Shown here: piece by piece, positions 46,001-57,928 of the stretch
How positions within the stretch are numbered: position 1 is the first letter of the stretch
Layout: every line of letters begins with the position of its first letter
NCBI RefSeq assembly: GCF_024679245.1
Contig: NC_090183.1
Location: 21,919,355 to 21,983,354, forward strand
Length of the DNA stretch: 64,000 nucleotides
DNA from: Pseudorasbora parva
Taxonomy: Eukaryota > Chordata > Actinopteri > Cypriniformes > Gobionidae
Reading direction: 5' to 3'
Made by a program: the position numbers and the translations under genes
The notes under the pieces: generated by a model
Database searches by the model: none
Seen by the model: the letters and a program-made list of their open reading frames with translations, nothing else
What the model was told of the DNA's origin: nothing

Positions 46001-46292
46001 CTGACACCTATGGCGAAATCAGGGCTTTATATAGCCTCCTGTATGCAAATATAAGCACCTTTTTTCGGCGGGCTTCTGGAACGCCCCCCATTGGCTCGTT
46101 CCTCTCAGCCGCCTCACCATAGGTTCATGCAGTTGCCGTGGCCCGGCCAATCAGAGCGCTCCTCGCGCTGAGCTATGGCCGTTCAGCGGCACTGCGCTTT
46201 ACATGGATACCTTTATTAAAGTTTTGCTTCATATTCTCGAGAAAAGGAGTTTTTCCCATACGTAATACGAGGAACCTCTCTCGAAAGGGAAC
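46001..46292 (-). repeat. DIRS inverted terminal repeat, 5' end, with promoter
   Basis: Reads toward the gag gene in element sense. A TATATAAA box lies at 46033-46026. The outer end is GGGAAC. It ends next to GTGTCAG, just before the gag leader. Confidence 0.88.
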
Positions 46293-46724
46293 ACACATTT
46301 TACCCCCCAAACACCATTTTTTTTTCCAGAGAATTTTTTTTTTTTAAATGGCAACCCTGTCTGAACATGCGCTGGAATAAACAATCTTTGCTGGTGTTGT
46401 AAAAAAATAAAAGAATTTTTGATACACAGAGTACTTACCCAACATGATCATAATGTTTGAGAGAAATTGTGAAGGTGAATGCATATACAAACAAGCTCTC
46501 CATTTGGGATTCGAACAAATATAAGCCCCTTTGATGACGTGCATGATTACATTACTGTTTATCATCTGTCCGTCATCGTCTAAAGCCTGCCCTGATGATT
46601 TCATTGGTCCAAAAAGTTTCTTTGGAGATAATTACTCCTCTATGGATCGAGGCCAGACCAAACCGCCTGACCTAAAAATGTTGTGGGCGGGGCTAAGTTC
46701 GGCTGGCATCCAGGCTTCCTTGAT

Positions 46725-46840
46725 AGAGTATTGGTTTCCAAATTTTGTTGCAATATTTTCCTGTTTAACACTGTGAAGCTGCTTTGAAACAATCGTCATT
46801 GTAAAAGCGCTATGTAAATAACGTTGACTTTATTTATTAT
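46725..46840 (+). repeat. L2-type LINE 3' end
   Basis: Contains GAAGCTGCTTTGAAACAATC, then GTAAAAGCGCTATGTAAATA and GTTGAC, the 3' tail of the LINE whose UTR begins at 40080. An AT-rich (TTA)n stretch follows. Confidence 0.65.
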
Positions 46841-47383
46841 TATTATTATTATAATTTATTTATTATACATTATTATGACACAGCAGACTTTTTGAAGACA
46901 CTCCCTCAGTACTGTGAAAACAGCAGTTGTTTAATGCACTCGTGACCACTGCTGAAAGTACCGTCACATCAACACTCTTTCAGACAGGTTTTTGCTCGTC
47001 AAAGGAACCTTTCAGAGACAGGGAAAACAGGAGAACTGCTTTGCTCCGAAGTGAAGAACTGTGTGTTGCATCCACTTCGGTATTTATACCCGCACGGCGG
47101 GGTGGAGCACAAGATGCAAATCTCACACCCCAATGTGCATTGGCTCTTTCTGTAGCGACTTAAAGCTGATAGGGCTCCCAGTAGTCCAATAAATTGAGGA
47201 TCCCAATACATTGGTAATGTCAACGTACATTGAACATGACCGACTGAAAGGGAACTGGGGAACTTCAGAAATAACATTTTCCTAGCAAAACATGTTAGCA
47301 AAACATTCTATGAACATATGTTTTGTTAGCTTGTTGATATGTATACTGTAAAAAAAAAATCAGGTCTGCAATTGAAATTTTTC
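46841..47383. other. Non-coding DNA, no gene seen
   Basis: (TTA)n at 46835-46880, then a stretch (46904-47270) with GTATTTATACCCGCACGGCG that resembles a retroelement promoter region; not assigned. Confidence 0.4.
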
Positions 47384-47503
47384 TAGTGACTGATCACATC
47401 AAAAAATTTCAGTTGGCCAAATTGAATATCTGTGAATATAATTGCATCAATTCACAGAAATTCAATTTGGTCAAATGAAAAATTTAGATGTGATCAGTCA
47501 CTA
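47384..47503. repeat. 120-bp foldback
   Basis: Two inverted arms of about 53 bp. The left starts TAGTGACTGATCACATC and the right ends GATGTGATCAGTCACTA, and both contain CAATTTGG or its inverse. The loop is short. Likely a small palindromic MITE. Confidence 0.85.
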
Positions 47504-48354
47504 TAAAATGTTCAGCTCCTTTATACTTGAAAAGAGATCATATCCTGCCTGTGATAAAAAATCATAACAGAAAGAAAAATTTAATGACATAGTGTTGATG
47601 GATCAATCCATGGAATGTTGCTACTTCTGTGCCCTGCACATAAGCTGCAGATAAATGCCACAACTTAGACTGACCGATACACATTTTGCTCCATTTGCAT
47701 AGTGATATTTGTACAGTGTGTGTACTTAGTACTACATCAAATATCAGGCTAAAATGATCTTATAAAACAAGCAATGGTGTCAAAGTTTAACTAAACAATA
47801 TGTTGAAGCAGAATTTGCCATTTCTACACTGCTCTTACCCCTGTGGTCGAATATGTGTAACAAAAAACAAAAACAAAAAAAAAACCTTGTCTATTAAAAT
47901 CCAGCTTGTTCTGTGAAGATAAAGATCAGTTTGCCTCAGTGGTTCTGAGTTGCACAGTTCTCCCTCCCTATGTCTTTAAAAGTTTTTTTTACACCCACAG
48001 ATATTTTCAGTATGATTATAGATACTGACGTGTGACCTCAAAATACGAGGTAAATACACAACACCACCACATTTTATCAGCAAAGAGTGAGAAACGACAA
48101 TAACTATAACATTATTTGGAAGCTTTGAAACAAGTCATATAAATGAAGGATTAAATAAGTAGAAGAAGAAAAAACAGGAGAGAGACATGGTATATCGGTT
48201 GTTTTTCACTGCATGTTTTTCTAACAGACGTATCTCTTAGGAACAGTGAATAGCACATATGCTTTCAAACAACAGCACAGAATAGAATATGACTGGTACA
48301 ATCAAAAACACACGCCTGCAAAACTGAACAGAACTCAATATCTTCACTGAAAAC
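47504..48354. other. AT-rich non-coding DNA, no gene seen
   Basis: No ORF or repeat terminus was recognised. Confidence 0.45.
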
Positions 48355-49564
48355 CTTAATAAGTTGATTTAACTCAATTGATTTGAGTATACTTGTTCCC
48401 TCAATTCAACTGACTAGTGAAGTCTCCCAAAACTTGTATATTTAAGTTCACTTAACTTGGTGCTCACGTTCACTGTACTTATATTGTTAAGTTCACCAAA
48501 CTGGTTACAGAAATTCAGTACACCATGCTCGGCATAACCAATCAAAACTTCCCCATGGGTCCCAACATGCATTGTAGCATGAATAAATTATGCACCTGAA
48601 TTGTGACTAATTTTCTTTGATTCTTACTATTTGCTTTTACTTTTGCTGTTTTGTTCTGATGTTTTTGTAGCGTGGTTTATGTTCAGAGTTGGGTTATCTG
48701 GTTATCGGAATTACTATTATTATTATTATTATTTTATTGTCACTATTGTAGAGATTTATAAGCGGATTCTTAATGTCTGTGTGTGTCTAACTAATGCCAT
48801 AGATCATTTTTTGTGTGTGTCGTTTTTTTAAATAAAATTCACACAGTGAAGGATCTCATGGATATTATTAATAATACTTCAAAACTATTTATAACCGCTT
48901 TGACAACCAGAGCATTGGACTCTGCATGAGACCATGGATTCTGCCAATACATGATGATTTCATTATCATCGTCAATGAATAAACAGCATCACTTCATGAT
49001 ATTTTCTCTGGACTTGTGTTCCATAACAAATGTATCTCACAAACACAAAGCAGCCAGAGACACACTAATATTACAGTCAAGGGTCAAGACAAGAGCCCAA
49101 CTAAAGCAAACACTTATCTTCATCATGGTGACTTCCAACGAAACTATTATTTCCATTAAAACAGAAATAAAGTTCACATATTATTGTTAGGTTTAGTAAC
49201 TTATGAATTTTTACTTACCGAATTTAAGATTGCACACAATGAAAAAGTCTCCATCTTAATTTGAATCAGCAACAAGCAACAGCCAAAAAAAGGACCGCCT
49301 TTTGTAAATGTCCTCCAATCAGTGAATTAGTTCTTGTTGCCAGACAGAACTCCTTGCATGGCCAATCACATCAAAGCAAGACCAGAGTGAGCTATTTTAA
49401 TCAATTATAATTTTGAGTTCATACAACTGAAATCTTAAGATTATGTATTTTGTAGGTTAATAAGTTATACTAACGTATATTTGTGAGTTTCTGAACTAAA
49501 CTAGTAATATTTAGTCAAGATTACTTGATTTGTTTAAGTAAAGACAACATTAGGGTTTACAGTG
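48355..49564. mobile_element. Non-autonomous DNA element with CACTGWAAACC termini
   Basis: Ends CACTGAAAACCTTAATAAG (left) and, read inward from the right, CACTGTAAACCCTAATG. The inner TIR parts share TTGATTTAACT-like and ACTTAAACAAATCAAGT blocks. About 1.2 kb, AT-rich, no transposase. Target duplication not clear. Confidence 0.6.
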
Positions 49565-51300
49565 TTGTAGTTTTATCTGTGTTTAAAATCTAACCCATGA
49601 TTACACGTATCACATTATTCTATAAAATGTGCTAAAAAATTTAAATAGTCTGGCCTTTTAATAATTCAAGTATACAATACACACTCAGTAGAGAAACAGC
49701 TGATGTATCCAGACAATAGTCACCATTTTGTTTTCTATCATTTCCTTTTTCATCCTTAAAGAGAGTTTAAAGTGTTTAAAGTAAGAGAGTAAAGTGTTAA
49801 CCTGTATCACTGTTTGTTTTATGACATCAATACATTACAGATTTTGACCTATTTTAAATTAGAAATACAACAGTGAAGGGAAATTCTAGTTGGGAAATCA
49901 TTTTGGAATATTTGCAAAAGGTTATTTGCATTCATTTGCATTAAAATTTGCACACATACTTTTGTTTGTGTGCCTAAAAACGTAAAACACTCGTCAAGTC
50001 TAGTCATGCTCAGTTAGGAATTACATTAATCGCGTAAAAGCATATTTTCAAATCAAAACTGCCGTATTGGAGGAAAAAAGTCAAGTAGTTTGCATCAATG
50101 GATGCTACTATTGGTCATTTAACATTTCAATCATAAAACAGTTGGCATATAGGATATTAAATATTTTGCTGTTACATCACTAAACTAAACTGCATTAAAC
50201 TGATGCTTCGTATTCAGTGAATTCTAAACCCAACTAGTTTGATTTCATTGGCCATCTCAGTCATTTTGACATTGACAAGTAGGCTACTGCCCTCATAGGC
50301 AGACCAGACAAAAATTTAACTTTTAACTTTTTGTCATCCTAACAACTTACCAAGCGCTGCTTAATAGACTGCTGTTACAGACTGCTGTAATAGAGCCCTG
50401 TGTGTTGCAGAAATGTGAGGCATTTTGCTTGACAGTATTCTTCAAATTATTTGTTTGTTTAAGGAATAAATGATGATGTGTTGTTTAAAAATAAAAATAA
50501 AAATACCCATGAATGAGGTAAAATTGTGCATCTTATTGAAAAGAATAAAGCTATAGCTTTTATTGCCATAGGCAGTTGGGTGTACGATGTTCACTCAGTG
50601 TGTGAAAAATTATTGACTTATAACATTGGCACAAAATTTGTGAGGTCATATATCTGGGTCAGAACATTAGGTAGACTATGGGCCCATTTGACTTGACCTA
50701 TCAAGCAGCTAACAAGTAGTTACATAACAACTTTAGCCACACCTTACTTTTTTATTTTATTTTTTGTATTAACAACACCCATAGCTGCCATTCCATAGAC
50801 ATTGTTTATAAAGATGAGAGGGAGATCATTGGATCAGAAGATTATCAGAGATACCACCCTGCAAAAACGTATTTCTGGGAGATGGCACAACAAGCCTACT
50901 ATTATATTTATTCATGTAAGCCACCTAACACAAGTTTGTTCATTCAGTGGTGGCCTATTCGTGTGTGTCAGAAGTAAAAATGTGATGTAGTTGAGGGTGA
51001 CAGGAAAAAGAAGCGAGGGTCTCCACAAAATCAAAACGCAAGTCCCATGCAGAAAACGAGTGATAATACCAGGTGTAATGGTGATGTGTCTTAGCTGACA
51101 ACTTGTGATCGGTTCATCTTAATAATAACAAGCTTGATCTCTTGCTCACTTGGTTTCCAAAATATTTTACATAATTTGCGGGCATTAGGGAGCCGCTATC
51201 AATATGAGAGAAATTCCTGGACCTTCCAGAAGAGGTAGGATGCCTGGATCATACAGACAAGAGACTTTGATGTTTTGACTCAGAAACAGGTAGTCTTTAA
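49565..51300. other. AT-rich non-coding DNA, no gene seen
   Basis: No supported coding region, RNA gene or transposon end. Confidence 0.45.
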
Positions 51301-51319
51301 ATACCACTCTGGCAACTGT

Positions 51320-51720
51320 CTAGTCATGCCCTAGCAACCATTAAGTGCATCCTAGCAACCGTATTAAAATGAGTGGCCTATATTTCTGCACCAGAACATT
51401 GTAGAATCACAGAGTTTGGCTCTTTTGTTTCAGACCAGCAAATACTATTTACATATCAAAGTATAAACTATAGAGCTGCACTGTAGCAACAATTTCATGT
51501 ACCCTAGCAACCATACAACAATATTAATCTCAACAGCAGAACATCCTGGGATGGGCTCTTTTCATTTGGGCAGGAAACCAGTCTGTAGGAATCACCATGA
51601 TAGCTTTGTAGCAAAAACCCATTAAGGCCATCCTAGCAACCATGTAGTAACATGAACAAGCCATATCCCAGCACAAGAACATCATATCAGAGATTGTCTT
51701 ATTATTGGGAGATGTAGCTC
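51320..51720. repeat. Degenerate tandem repeat with CCTAGCAACC motif
   Basis: Three diverged units of about 150 bp. CCTAGCAACC occurs near 51330, 51351, 51503 and 51632, and each unit later has a GAACAT block followed by a GGGCTCTTT or GGCTCTTT block in two of them. The motif resembles half of an RFX X-box. No gene. Confidence 0.6.
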
Positions 51721-51989
51721 TTTCCACTGTAAAATCGTAAAGGCTATACGAGGCACGTCATCCTATTATATAATGGCAGTGACATCAGTGGCCACCATTC
51801 AGATTTTGTTGAAAGTTAGTTTCTTGTGGATTAGCGCATTTGACTTGTGATTAATGTTCTATATTTGGTGTTGCATCACTAAAGATACAGTAGGACTGCA
51901 GTGTTTGTGGAATGTGCTTTACTGAGTAGTAAAAAAGAGCATGAATTGCTCTATTAGTTGTGGAGAACTGGTCACTACAGTGTACATTA
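51721..51989. other. Non-coding DNA, no gene seen
   Basis: Nothing recognised between the tandem repeat and the SINE. Confidence 0.4.
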
Positions 51990-52250
51990 AAGCATGTTGA
52001 TGTGGTTGTGGCGCAGTGGTTCATGTAGGTTGTCTACAAACTAGAAGGTTGGTGGTTCAATCCCTGGTTCCACCTGACCAAGTGACACCTAACCCCAGCT
52101 ACTCCTGATGAGCTGGATGGTGCCTTACATGGCTGACATCGCCATTGGAATGGATGAATGTGAGGAAATATCTAAAGTGATTTGAATGGCCGTTGAAAGC
52201 GCTATTAATGCAGTCCATTTACATTTAAGATTAGATTTGACTCACTCTTT
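51990..52250 (+). mobile_element. tRNA-derived SINE
   Basis: A tRNA-like head with an A box (TGTGGCGCAGTGG near 52007-52019) and a B box (GGTTCAATCC at 52054-52063), then a body ending GAAAGCGCTATTAATGCAG, a LINE-like tail. The internal RNA polymerase III promoter drives such elements. The tRNA arms do not form a clean cloverleaf, so it is not a tRNA gene. Confidence 0.75.
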
Positions 52251-53334
52251 ATTGGCCATACATAGCAGTCATACTAGTCACTAAATGTATTTGCAATTTT
52301 ATTTAATAAAATCTGGAAGGAATAGAAAGAATACATTTATTCATTAAAATCTTTATATTTTGTTTACCTTCATTCATTATAAAGTGTATATCATTAATAG
52401 TCATAAACAGCAGTCGGAAATCATTACACACATAATAGTTTAATTTATTTGTTCAAACCTGGAAGCCATAGAGACAACACATCATTATTATATTTATTTT
52501 TTCATTAAACAACGATATAATATAATAATTTAAATTAAATTATTTATTATATCAGCATCATAGCACCTGGCAGTCAGAGTCTTTCAAGTCTCATTATATT
52601 TAGTGAATCCTGAAAGCAATATATTATTCTTTAGACAATATACAATTTCACTCAATACACAACATTAAATAATACACATTTGCTGGTGGTAATGCCAAGT
52701 GTATGGATCTCAATGATCTCAATCTAAAAAGGCAGAAATAGCTGTGTGTTCAGAGCTGCACCCCATTGCCCAGAAAGAGCTTAAAATCCTGGAGTTTCCT
52801 GGTGGCCATAAGCCCTATTCAGACGGTAATTGTTTCGGTAATTGTCTATAAAAAATAAATTTGCATGCCACCTCAGTGATAAAACTTGTGCATTCAGATA
52901 CTGATTTATTTACACGGTGGAGGAGCGAGTTTTGTGATCCGCACCTGGGAACAGCTGTTCACATGGTCAGTCAAATGATTGTCTGCTGTGAAAATATCAT
53001 TTTATCACAATATCATAAATATCACCCCGGCATCCTGGCCAAATTTGCCCATTGGCCCCTGTCCATCATGGCCTCCTAATAATCCCCGTATCCTGATTGG
53101 CTTCATCACTCAGTCTCCTCTCCACCAATCAGCTGGTGTGTGGTAAGCGTTCAATATGGCTGCCGTCGCATCATCCAGGTGGGTGCTGCACATTGGTGGT
53201 GGTTGAGGAGATTCCCCCCTTCAATGTAAAGCGCTTTGAGTGATCAATAAACCTGTCTCTTGCGTGATACCCAGAGTTTGTGAATATTCTGATCTAATAT
53301 GGTTTCTGACCTGTAAGGTTAAGTAACACTAACA
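52251..53334. other. Non-coding DNA with a SINE/LINE-like tail
   Basis: AT-rich to about 52800. Bases 53010-53260 hold a known type of fish repeat with GGTGGGTGCTGCACATTGG and a tail TAAAGCGCTTTGAGTG. No gene. Confidence 0.45.
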
Positions 53335-53477
53335 GTGCTACTGACACTCTTTGCTCCACTCTAACATCGCTCTGGACTCAGGGCGGCAGAGAGGAAATGG
53401 CGGAAATCTAAAAACTCTACCGACCTTACCTTGGATCAGTCTCTTCTCTCTTCTTTCTCTACAAATGTCTTGAGAAG

Positions 53478-53700
53478 ATGGAAGGCTTCCTCTTCCCATA
53501 TACCTGCCCCTCTGCTTCACCGATGGCAGGACGACGGTGTAAGCTCTTCTCCTTCCGGCAGGAGGGAGCCAGGTTGAAGGAGTTTGCATACCGGTTCGTC
53601 AGCAGAGGGGCTCAACATCAGCGCGACAGAGCTTAAGGACATCTTTAACAATGGCCTAAATGAGCCTGTTGTCGTTCAGGAGATGGGAATGCTGGGTTTT
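53478..53700 (+). pseudogene. Gag-like remnant of copy 2
   Basis: From the ATG at 53478 the frame includes LKEFAYRFVSRG, then shifts by one base near 53610 to ELKDIFNNGLNEPV, then by one more to WECWVFSFCQFVGYM. The pattern FAxxF, LxxIF and GLNEP matches fish gypsy capsid. The last shift falls at the same point as in copy 1. Confidence 0.55.
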
Positions 53701-54816
53701 TTCATTCTGCCAGTTTGTGGGATACATGTACAATCGTGGTAGTGGTTATGGAAGGGTGGTCTTCCTCCTCTTGGTCCTCCTCCACTTATCCTTACAGACT
53801 GCCAGGTCCCCAGTCCTGACCCCTTCGAGGAGAGGGAGGAGGAAGAGAAGGAGGGCTACTTCGTTGATGGATCCGGTGGTCCCTGTGCCCGTGGATCGTG
53901 TTCCGGTAGTATCTGTTCTGGTGGTCCCTGTTCCGGTGGACCCAGTTCCGGTGGTCCCTGTGCCTGTGGTCTCAGTTCCGGTGGGTCGTGTTCCGGTGGT
54001 CCCTGTTCTGGTGGATCTTGTTCTAGTGGATCGTGTTCCGGTGGTCCTGACTCCGGGGGTCCCAGTTCCGGTGGACCATGTTCCGGTGGTCCCAGTTTTT
54101 GTGGATCGTATTCCGGTGGTCCCTGCTCCGGTAGTTCCAGTTCCGGTGGTTTCTAAATGGAGGAGGAGGAGAAAGGATTCATCCGCAACTGTTCCGGTTG
54201 TCTCAGTTCTGGTGGATCATGTTACGGTGGATACAGTTCTGGTGGTCACCGCTGTTCCAGGCATGCCACCCTGGCGCCTTGCTCTGCCCATGCCGCTCTG
54301 GCACACTGCTCTGCCTGCAGCGTTGAGGCGTCCTACTCTGCCTGCGCCGCCCTGGCACCCTGCTCTGCCTGCATCACTGAGGCACCCTGCTCTGCCTGTG
54401 CGTCGAGGCGTCCTGCTCTGCCTGCACCACTGAGGCATTGTGCACTTGCCTCGCCTCCTTGGCATCTTGCACTTGCCGCTCCTCCCTGGCGTCCTGCACT
54501 GGCCGCGCCTCCCTGGCATCCTGCTCTGCCCACACCACCCTGGCCACTTGAACCTTGTGGGCCACCATGGCCTCCCAAACTTTTTGTTTTCCCCATTTCT
54601 CCCTTGTTTAGCCCTCCCTTGTTTGTTCCTTCCTTGTCTGTTCCCGTCCCTCCCATCCCTTCCTGGTCTGTCCCGCCCTGGTCTGTTCCTCCCGTCCCTC
54701 CCGTCCCGTCCCATCCCTCCCTGGTCTGTCCCTCCCGTCCCACCCTGGTCTGTCCCTCCCATCCCACCCTGGTCTGTCCCTCCTGTCCCGCCCTGGTCTG
54801 TCCCTCCCGTCCCTAG
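53660..54816 (+). pseudogene. Proline-rich ORF of copy 2
   Basis: Frame 53660-54433 encodes a basic RRGRRKRRR segment followed by VPVVPVP-type repeats like those in copy 1. It then shifts to the frame 54157-54816, whose end again has VPPWS-type repeats. Order of blocks is the same as in copy 1, with a more diverged middle array (CSACAALAPC-like in the second frame). Broken by at least one indel. Confidence 0.55.
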
Positions 54817-54853
54817 TGGAGCATCTGGTAGCCACTCCTTAAGGAGGGGGTAA

Positions 54854-55185
54854 AGTCACATGCCTGTCCTGTCTTGTGTGCACATGTGGGTTTTGTTAGT
54901 ATGGCCATTGTGCTTCTGTCATTGTTTGTTCCATCCCCCCTTGTTATTTCATTATTGGTTTAATTTGCCCGACCTGTGTTCCCTCGTTCCCTGCCTCATT
55001 TGTTCCCTTTTATAAGCTCCTTGAGTTTGTCAGTTTTCCCGTGTTTTCAGTTTTATGGTTTTCTAGTTTATGTTTTTCCCCCTCGTGGGTTTTGTTTTGT
55101 GTTTATGTTTTATTTGTTAATAAATTATCATTTTCTGCACTTGAGTCCTCGCACTAGTTTTCACTAGTTTGTGTTTAACGTGACA
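54854..55185 (+). repeat. 3' LTR of proline-rich element copy 2
   Basis: About 332 bp; TTTATAAGCTCCTTGAG and GTTAATAAATTATCATT match the LTRs at 37.4 kb. The segment with AATAAA is in the original orientation, which shows that the 39.85 kb copy is the inverted one. Confidence 0.8.
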
Positions 55186-55500
55186 CTGATGGAGTTTTGG
55201 TTCCTTGCCACTGTCGCCTTTGGCTTGGATTGCTTAGGTGCTCAGCACACAACAATTTCGATGTAAGTTATTCAACTAAATATCCAAATAAAATGTATTT
55301 ATTAGGTCTTCATTAATTGTATACACTATAATGCTGATCTGCCAACATTGTCGCTATATGATTAATTAAAATAAGCTTATAACATCACTGTTTTCTCCAG
55401 AACGACTGTACAGCCAAATCAGGTTTTGTTACAATGTTGAAACAATTGTCATTGTAAAAGTGCTATATAAATAAAGTTGATTGATTGATTGGCTGATTGA
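55186..55500 (+). repeat. L2-type LINE 3' UTR fragments
   Basis: Starts CTGATGGAGTTTTGGTTCC and ends with AAAGTGCTATATAAATAAAG followed by TTGATTGATTG, the LINE 3' tail. It passes straight into the GATA array, which may have grown from the tail. Confidence 0.6.
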
Positions 55501-55518
55501 TTGGCTGATTGATTGATT

Positions 55519-55748
<230 letters not shown>

Positions 55749-55789
55749 TACAGTATATGTTGCCACTGAGCCACATAATGAAAAATAAC

Positions 55790-56640
55790 AAAAATGCTTA
55801 CCACAGCTACTGTGATGACACTCAGAACTACTCAGCACTATGACCTAATGTCTTCAGCCCCATTGACTCCCTGTGCAAATGCATTGATGAAGTTAACAAC
55901 TGGATGTGCCAAAACTATTTTCAGATAAACAAAGACCAAACTAAAATTACTACATCTGGAAACAAAGATGAAATTCTCAAGGTGAATCAATACATATCTT
56001 GAGGCTAAAGGTCTAATAACAAAAAAAATCAAGTCAGGATCTTGGTGTGATTTTGGAGTCAGACCTGAGTTTCAGTAGTCATGTCAAAGCAATAAATAAA
56101 TCAGCATACTATAATTTGAAAAATATTACAAGAATTAGATGCTTTGTTTCCAGGCAAGACTTAGAGAAACTCGTTCATGCTTTCACTACCAGTAGGGTGG
56201 ACTATTGTAATGGTCTTCTCAAAAAGACCATTAGACAGCTGCAGCTCATACAGAACGCTGCTGCCAGGATTCTGAGCAGAACCAGAAAATATGACCATAT
56301 CACACCAGTCCTCAGGTCTTTACACTGGCTTCCAGTTACATTTACGATAGATTTTAAAGTACTTTTGCTTTTATATAAATCTCCCAACGACATAGGACCT
56401 CAATACATTGCAGATATGCTGATTAAATACAAACCCAACAGATCACACAGATCAGCAGGATCAAGTCAATTAGAAATATACCAAGAGCTCACTCAAAGCA
56501 AGGAGAGTCTGCTTTTAGCTACTATGCCAGCCACAGTTGGAACCAGCTTCCTGAACAGATCAGATGTGCTCCAACAGTAGTCACATTCAAATCCAGACTC
56601 AAAACACATCTGTTTAACTGTGCATTTACAGAATGAGCAC
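55790..56640 (+). pseudogene. L2-type LINE ORF2, C-terminal part
   Basis: Begins inside the RT domain with CDDTQNYSAL (the family has YADDTQ; here Tyr-Cys), then QDLGVILESDLSFSSHV, the RVDYCNGLL block, LHWLPV and the APxLW-like end. The frame from 56047 to 56580 is open over 177 codons; earlier parts carry stops. FKSRLKTHLFN closes the ORF in another frame near 56610. Non-functional, 5' truncated as is usual for LINEs. Confidence 0.82.
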
Positions 56641-56829
56641 TGTACGTCCGACTGATTGCACCTTATCTTATCCATGCATCATCTTTTTATTATTTTTAAA
56701 CTGTTTAAGTTTATTTTTGTTCTTATCTTTGGTTATTATTATTTTATATGTTAAAGGTATTATTTTTAAACTGTTTAAGTTTACTTTTGTTCTTATCTTT
56801 GGTTATTATTATTTTATATGTTAAAGGTG

Positions 56830-57921
56830 CAACCTGATCTCACAGAATTCCGTGAAATGAACACGGACCCTTAACTCAAAAATCCGTGGTAGTTTCACGT
56901 AATCGCTGAAAATTCCGTGATGGGTCCACGGAAGTGATGCCTATGTTATGTCAATGACCACGGATTCCCTGTTCCAACACCTTATATTCGTCAGTTTGAT
57001 TCAGTCAGCATAATTTTATTTACTTTTATTTTCTTTTTATTCAGACTTGTTTTGAACACTTAACTCAAACCCTCCCCTAAACCTACCCATTTTATTATAA
57101 AAAACAGGATATAACAGGCAGATACACAGATACGACGGGCACAATTTATTCAGAAACTACAAATATTCCAAGTGTTCTGAGGCCAAACGATTGATTTCTG
57201 TGAAGAAAATCCCCAAAAGCGATCAGTAACGTCAAGTCAATCCGCCGAATATTAATACTTTTCAAATATTGCCGCTGGAAGAAACGTCACATCAGCTTTG
57301 ACAGCATTGGCTGTTGTATTTCGCATGACCAATTGCGTCATTACGTCTGCTTTGATTGTAAAATGCCATTGGCTCTCGTGTGTCTCGTGACCGATGGCGT
57401 CATGCTGAAGAGCCTTTTTGTATCATTTGAATGAGAAATATGAATGAGTGCATGTGTGGAGCGCAATCAACATTTCAACAATGAAAACATTAAGATCAAC
57501 TCTGTTCTTCACATGAAGATATCGTATGACTTCAAAAGACTTGGAATGCAACATGAGTTAATACTTCTATACTGTTTTTGGTCCGTTTTTGCAATAAAGA
57601 ACTGCGACTGTACATTTATATGCCTGTTGTGTCTTGCATATTGTTGTGTGGGAAGGTTTAGGGTAGGAGTGAAGGTTAGTTGCTCTGAAATATAAAAGTA
57701 GGCTATAAATATTAATAAAATCACGTCTACTTTTACAAATGCAAATAATTAAATGTGTTTTGGGAATCCGTGTGTGGACCACAGATTCTGCTTGTCATTG
57801 AATTACATAGGCATCACTTCTGTGGACCCATCACAGAATTTTCAGTGATTCCGTGAAACTACCATGGACTTTTGAGTTAAGGGTCCATGTTCATTTCACG
57901 GAATTCTGTGAGATCAGGTTG
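56830..57921. mobile_element. Non-autonomous DNA element with long TIRs (element B)
   Basis: A 1,092-bp element with ends CAACCTGATCTCACAG and its inverse and a 7-bp duplication AAAGGTG (56823-56829, 57922-57928). TIRs of about 140 bp repeat CCGTG/CACGG motifs. Its core (about 57050-57760) matches that of element A at 11.3 kb. It inserted in a TTAAAGGTGCCC-type MITE, whose right part follows. Confidence 0.8.
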
Positions 57922-57928
57922 AAAGGTG

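Larger units (their letters stand above)
40606..46292 (-). mobile_element. DIRS-like tyrosine-recombinase retroelement
   Basis: A 5,687-bp minus-strand element. Both ends finish in the trinucleotide AAC. Inverted terminal repeats lie at 40606-40923 and 46001-46292, apparently identical over about 260 bp. An internal complementary region at 40975-41070 joins the inverses of both ends, overlapping in GTT. It encodes gag, RT/RNase H and a tyrosine recombinase, and no integrase or protease. There is no target duplication, as expected for this group. Nearly intact; the RT/RNase H frame has two compensating shifts. Confidence 0.93.
40308..46724. mobile_element. Possible DNA element interrupted by the DIRS element
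   Basis: Flanking DNA at 40308-40605 and 46293-46724 is neither LINE 3' UTR nor DIRS. Its outer ends read TAGCCTGACGTGG and CATCCAGGCT, a weak inverted match. I read it as an older non-coding DNA element split by the DIRS insertion; evidence is indirect. Confidence 0.35.
53335..55185 (+). mobile_element. Proline-rich LTR element, copy 2, 5' truncated
   Basis: A relative of the element at 37382-39936. It keeps a gag-like segment, the proline-rich repeat ORF, the polypurine tract AAGGAGGGGGTA and a 3' LTR (54854-55185). No 5' LTR was found. LTR ends are diverged (AGTCACATG in place of TGTCACATG), so this copy is older. The left boundary is approximate. Confidence 0.75.

Noticed and set aside
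51320..51720. A CRISPR-like array
   Set aside because: Repeats are few, diverged and uneven, and the genome is clearly eukaryotic.
52000..52080. A tRNA gene
   Set aside because: A and B boxes are present but the arms do not pair well and a LINE-like tail follows, so a SINE fits better.
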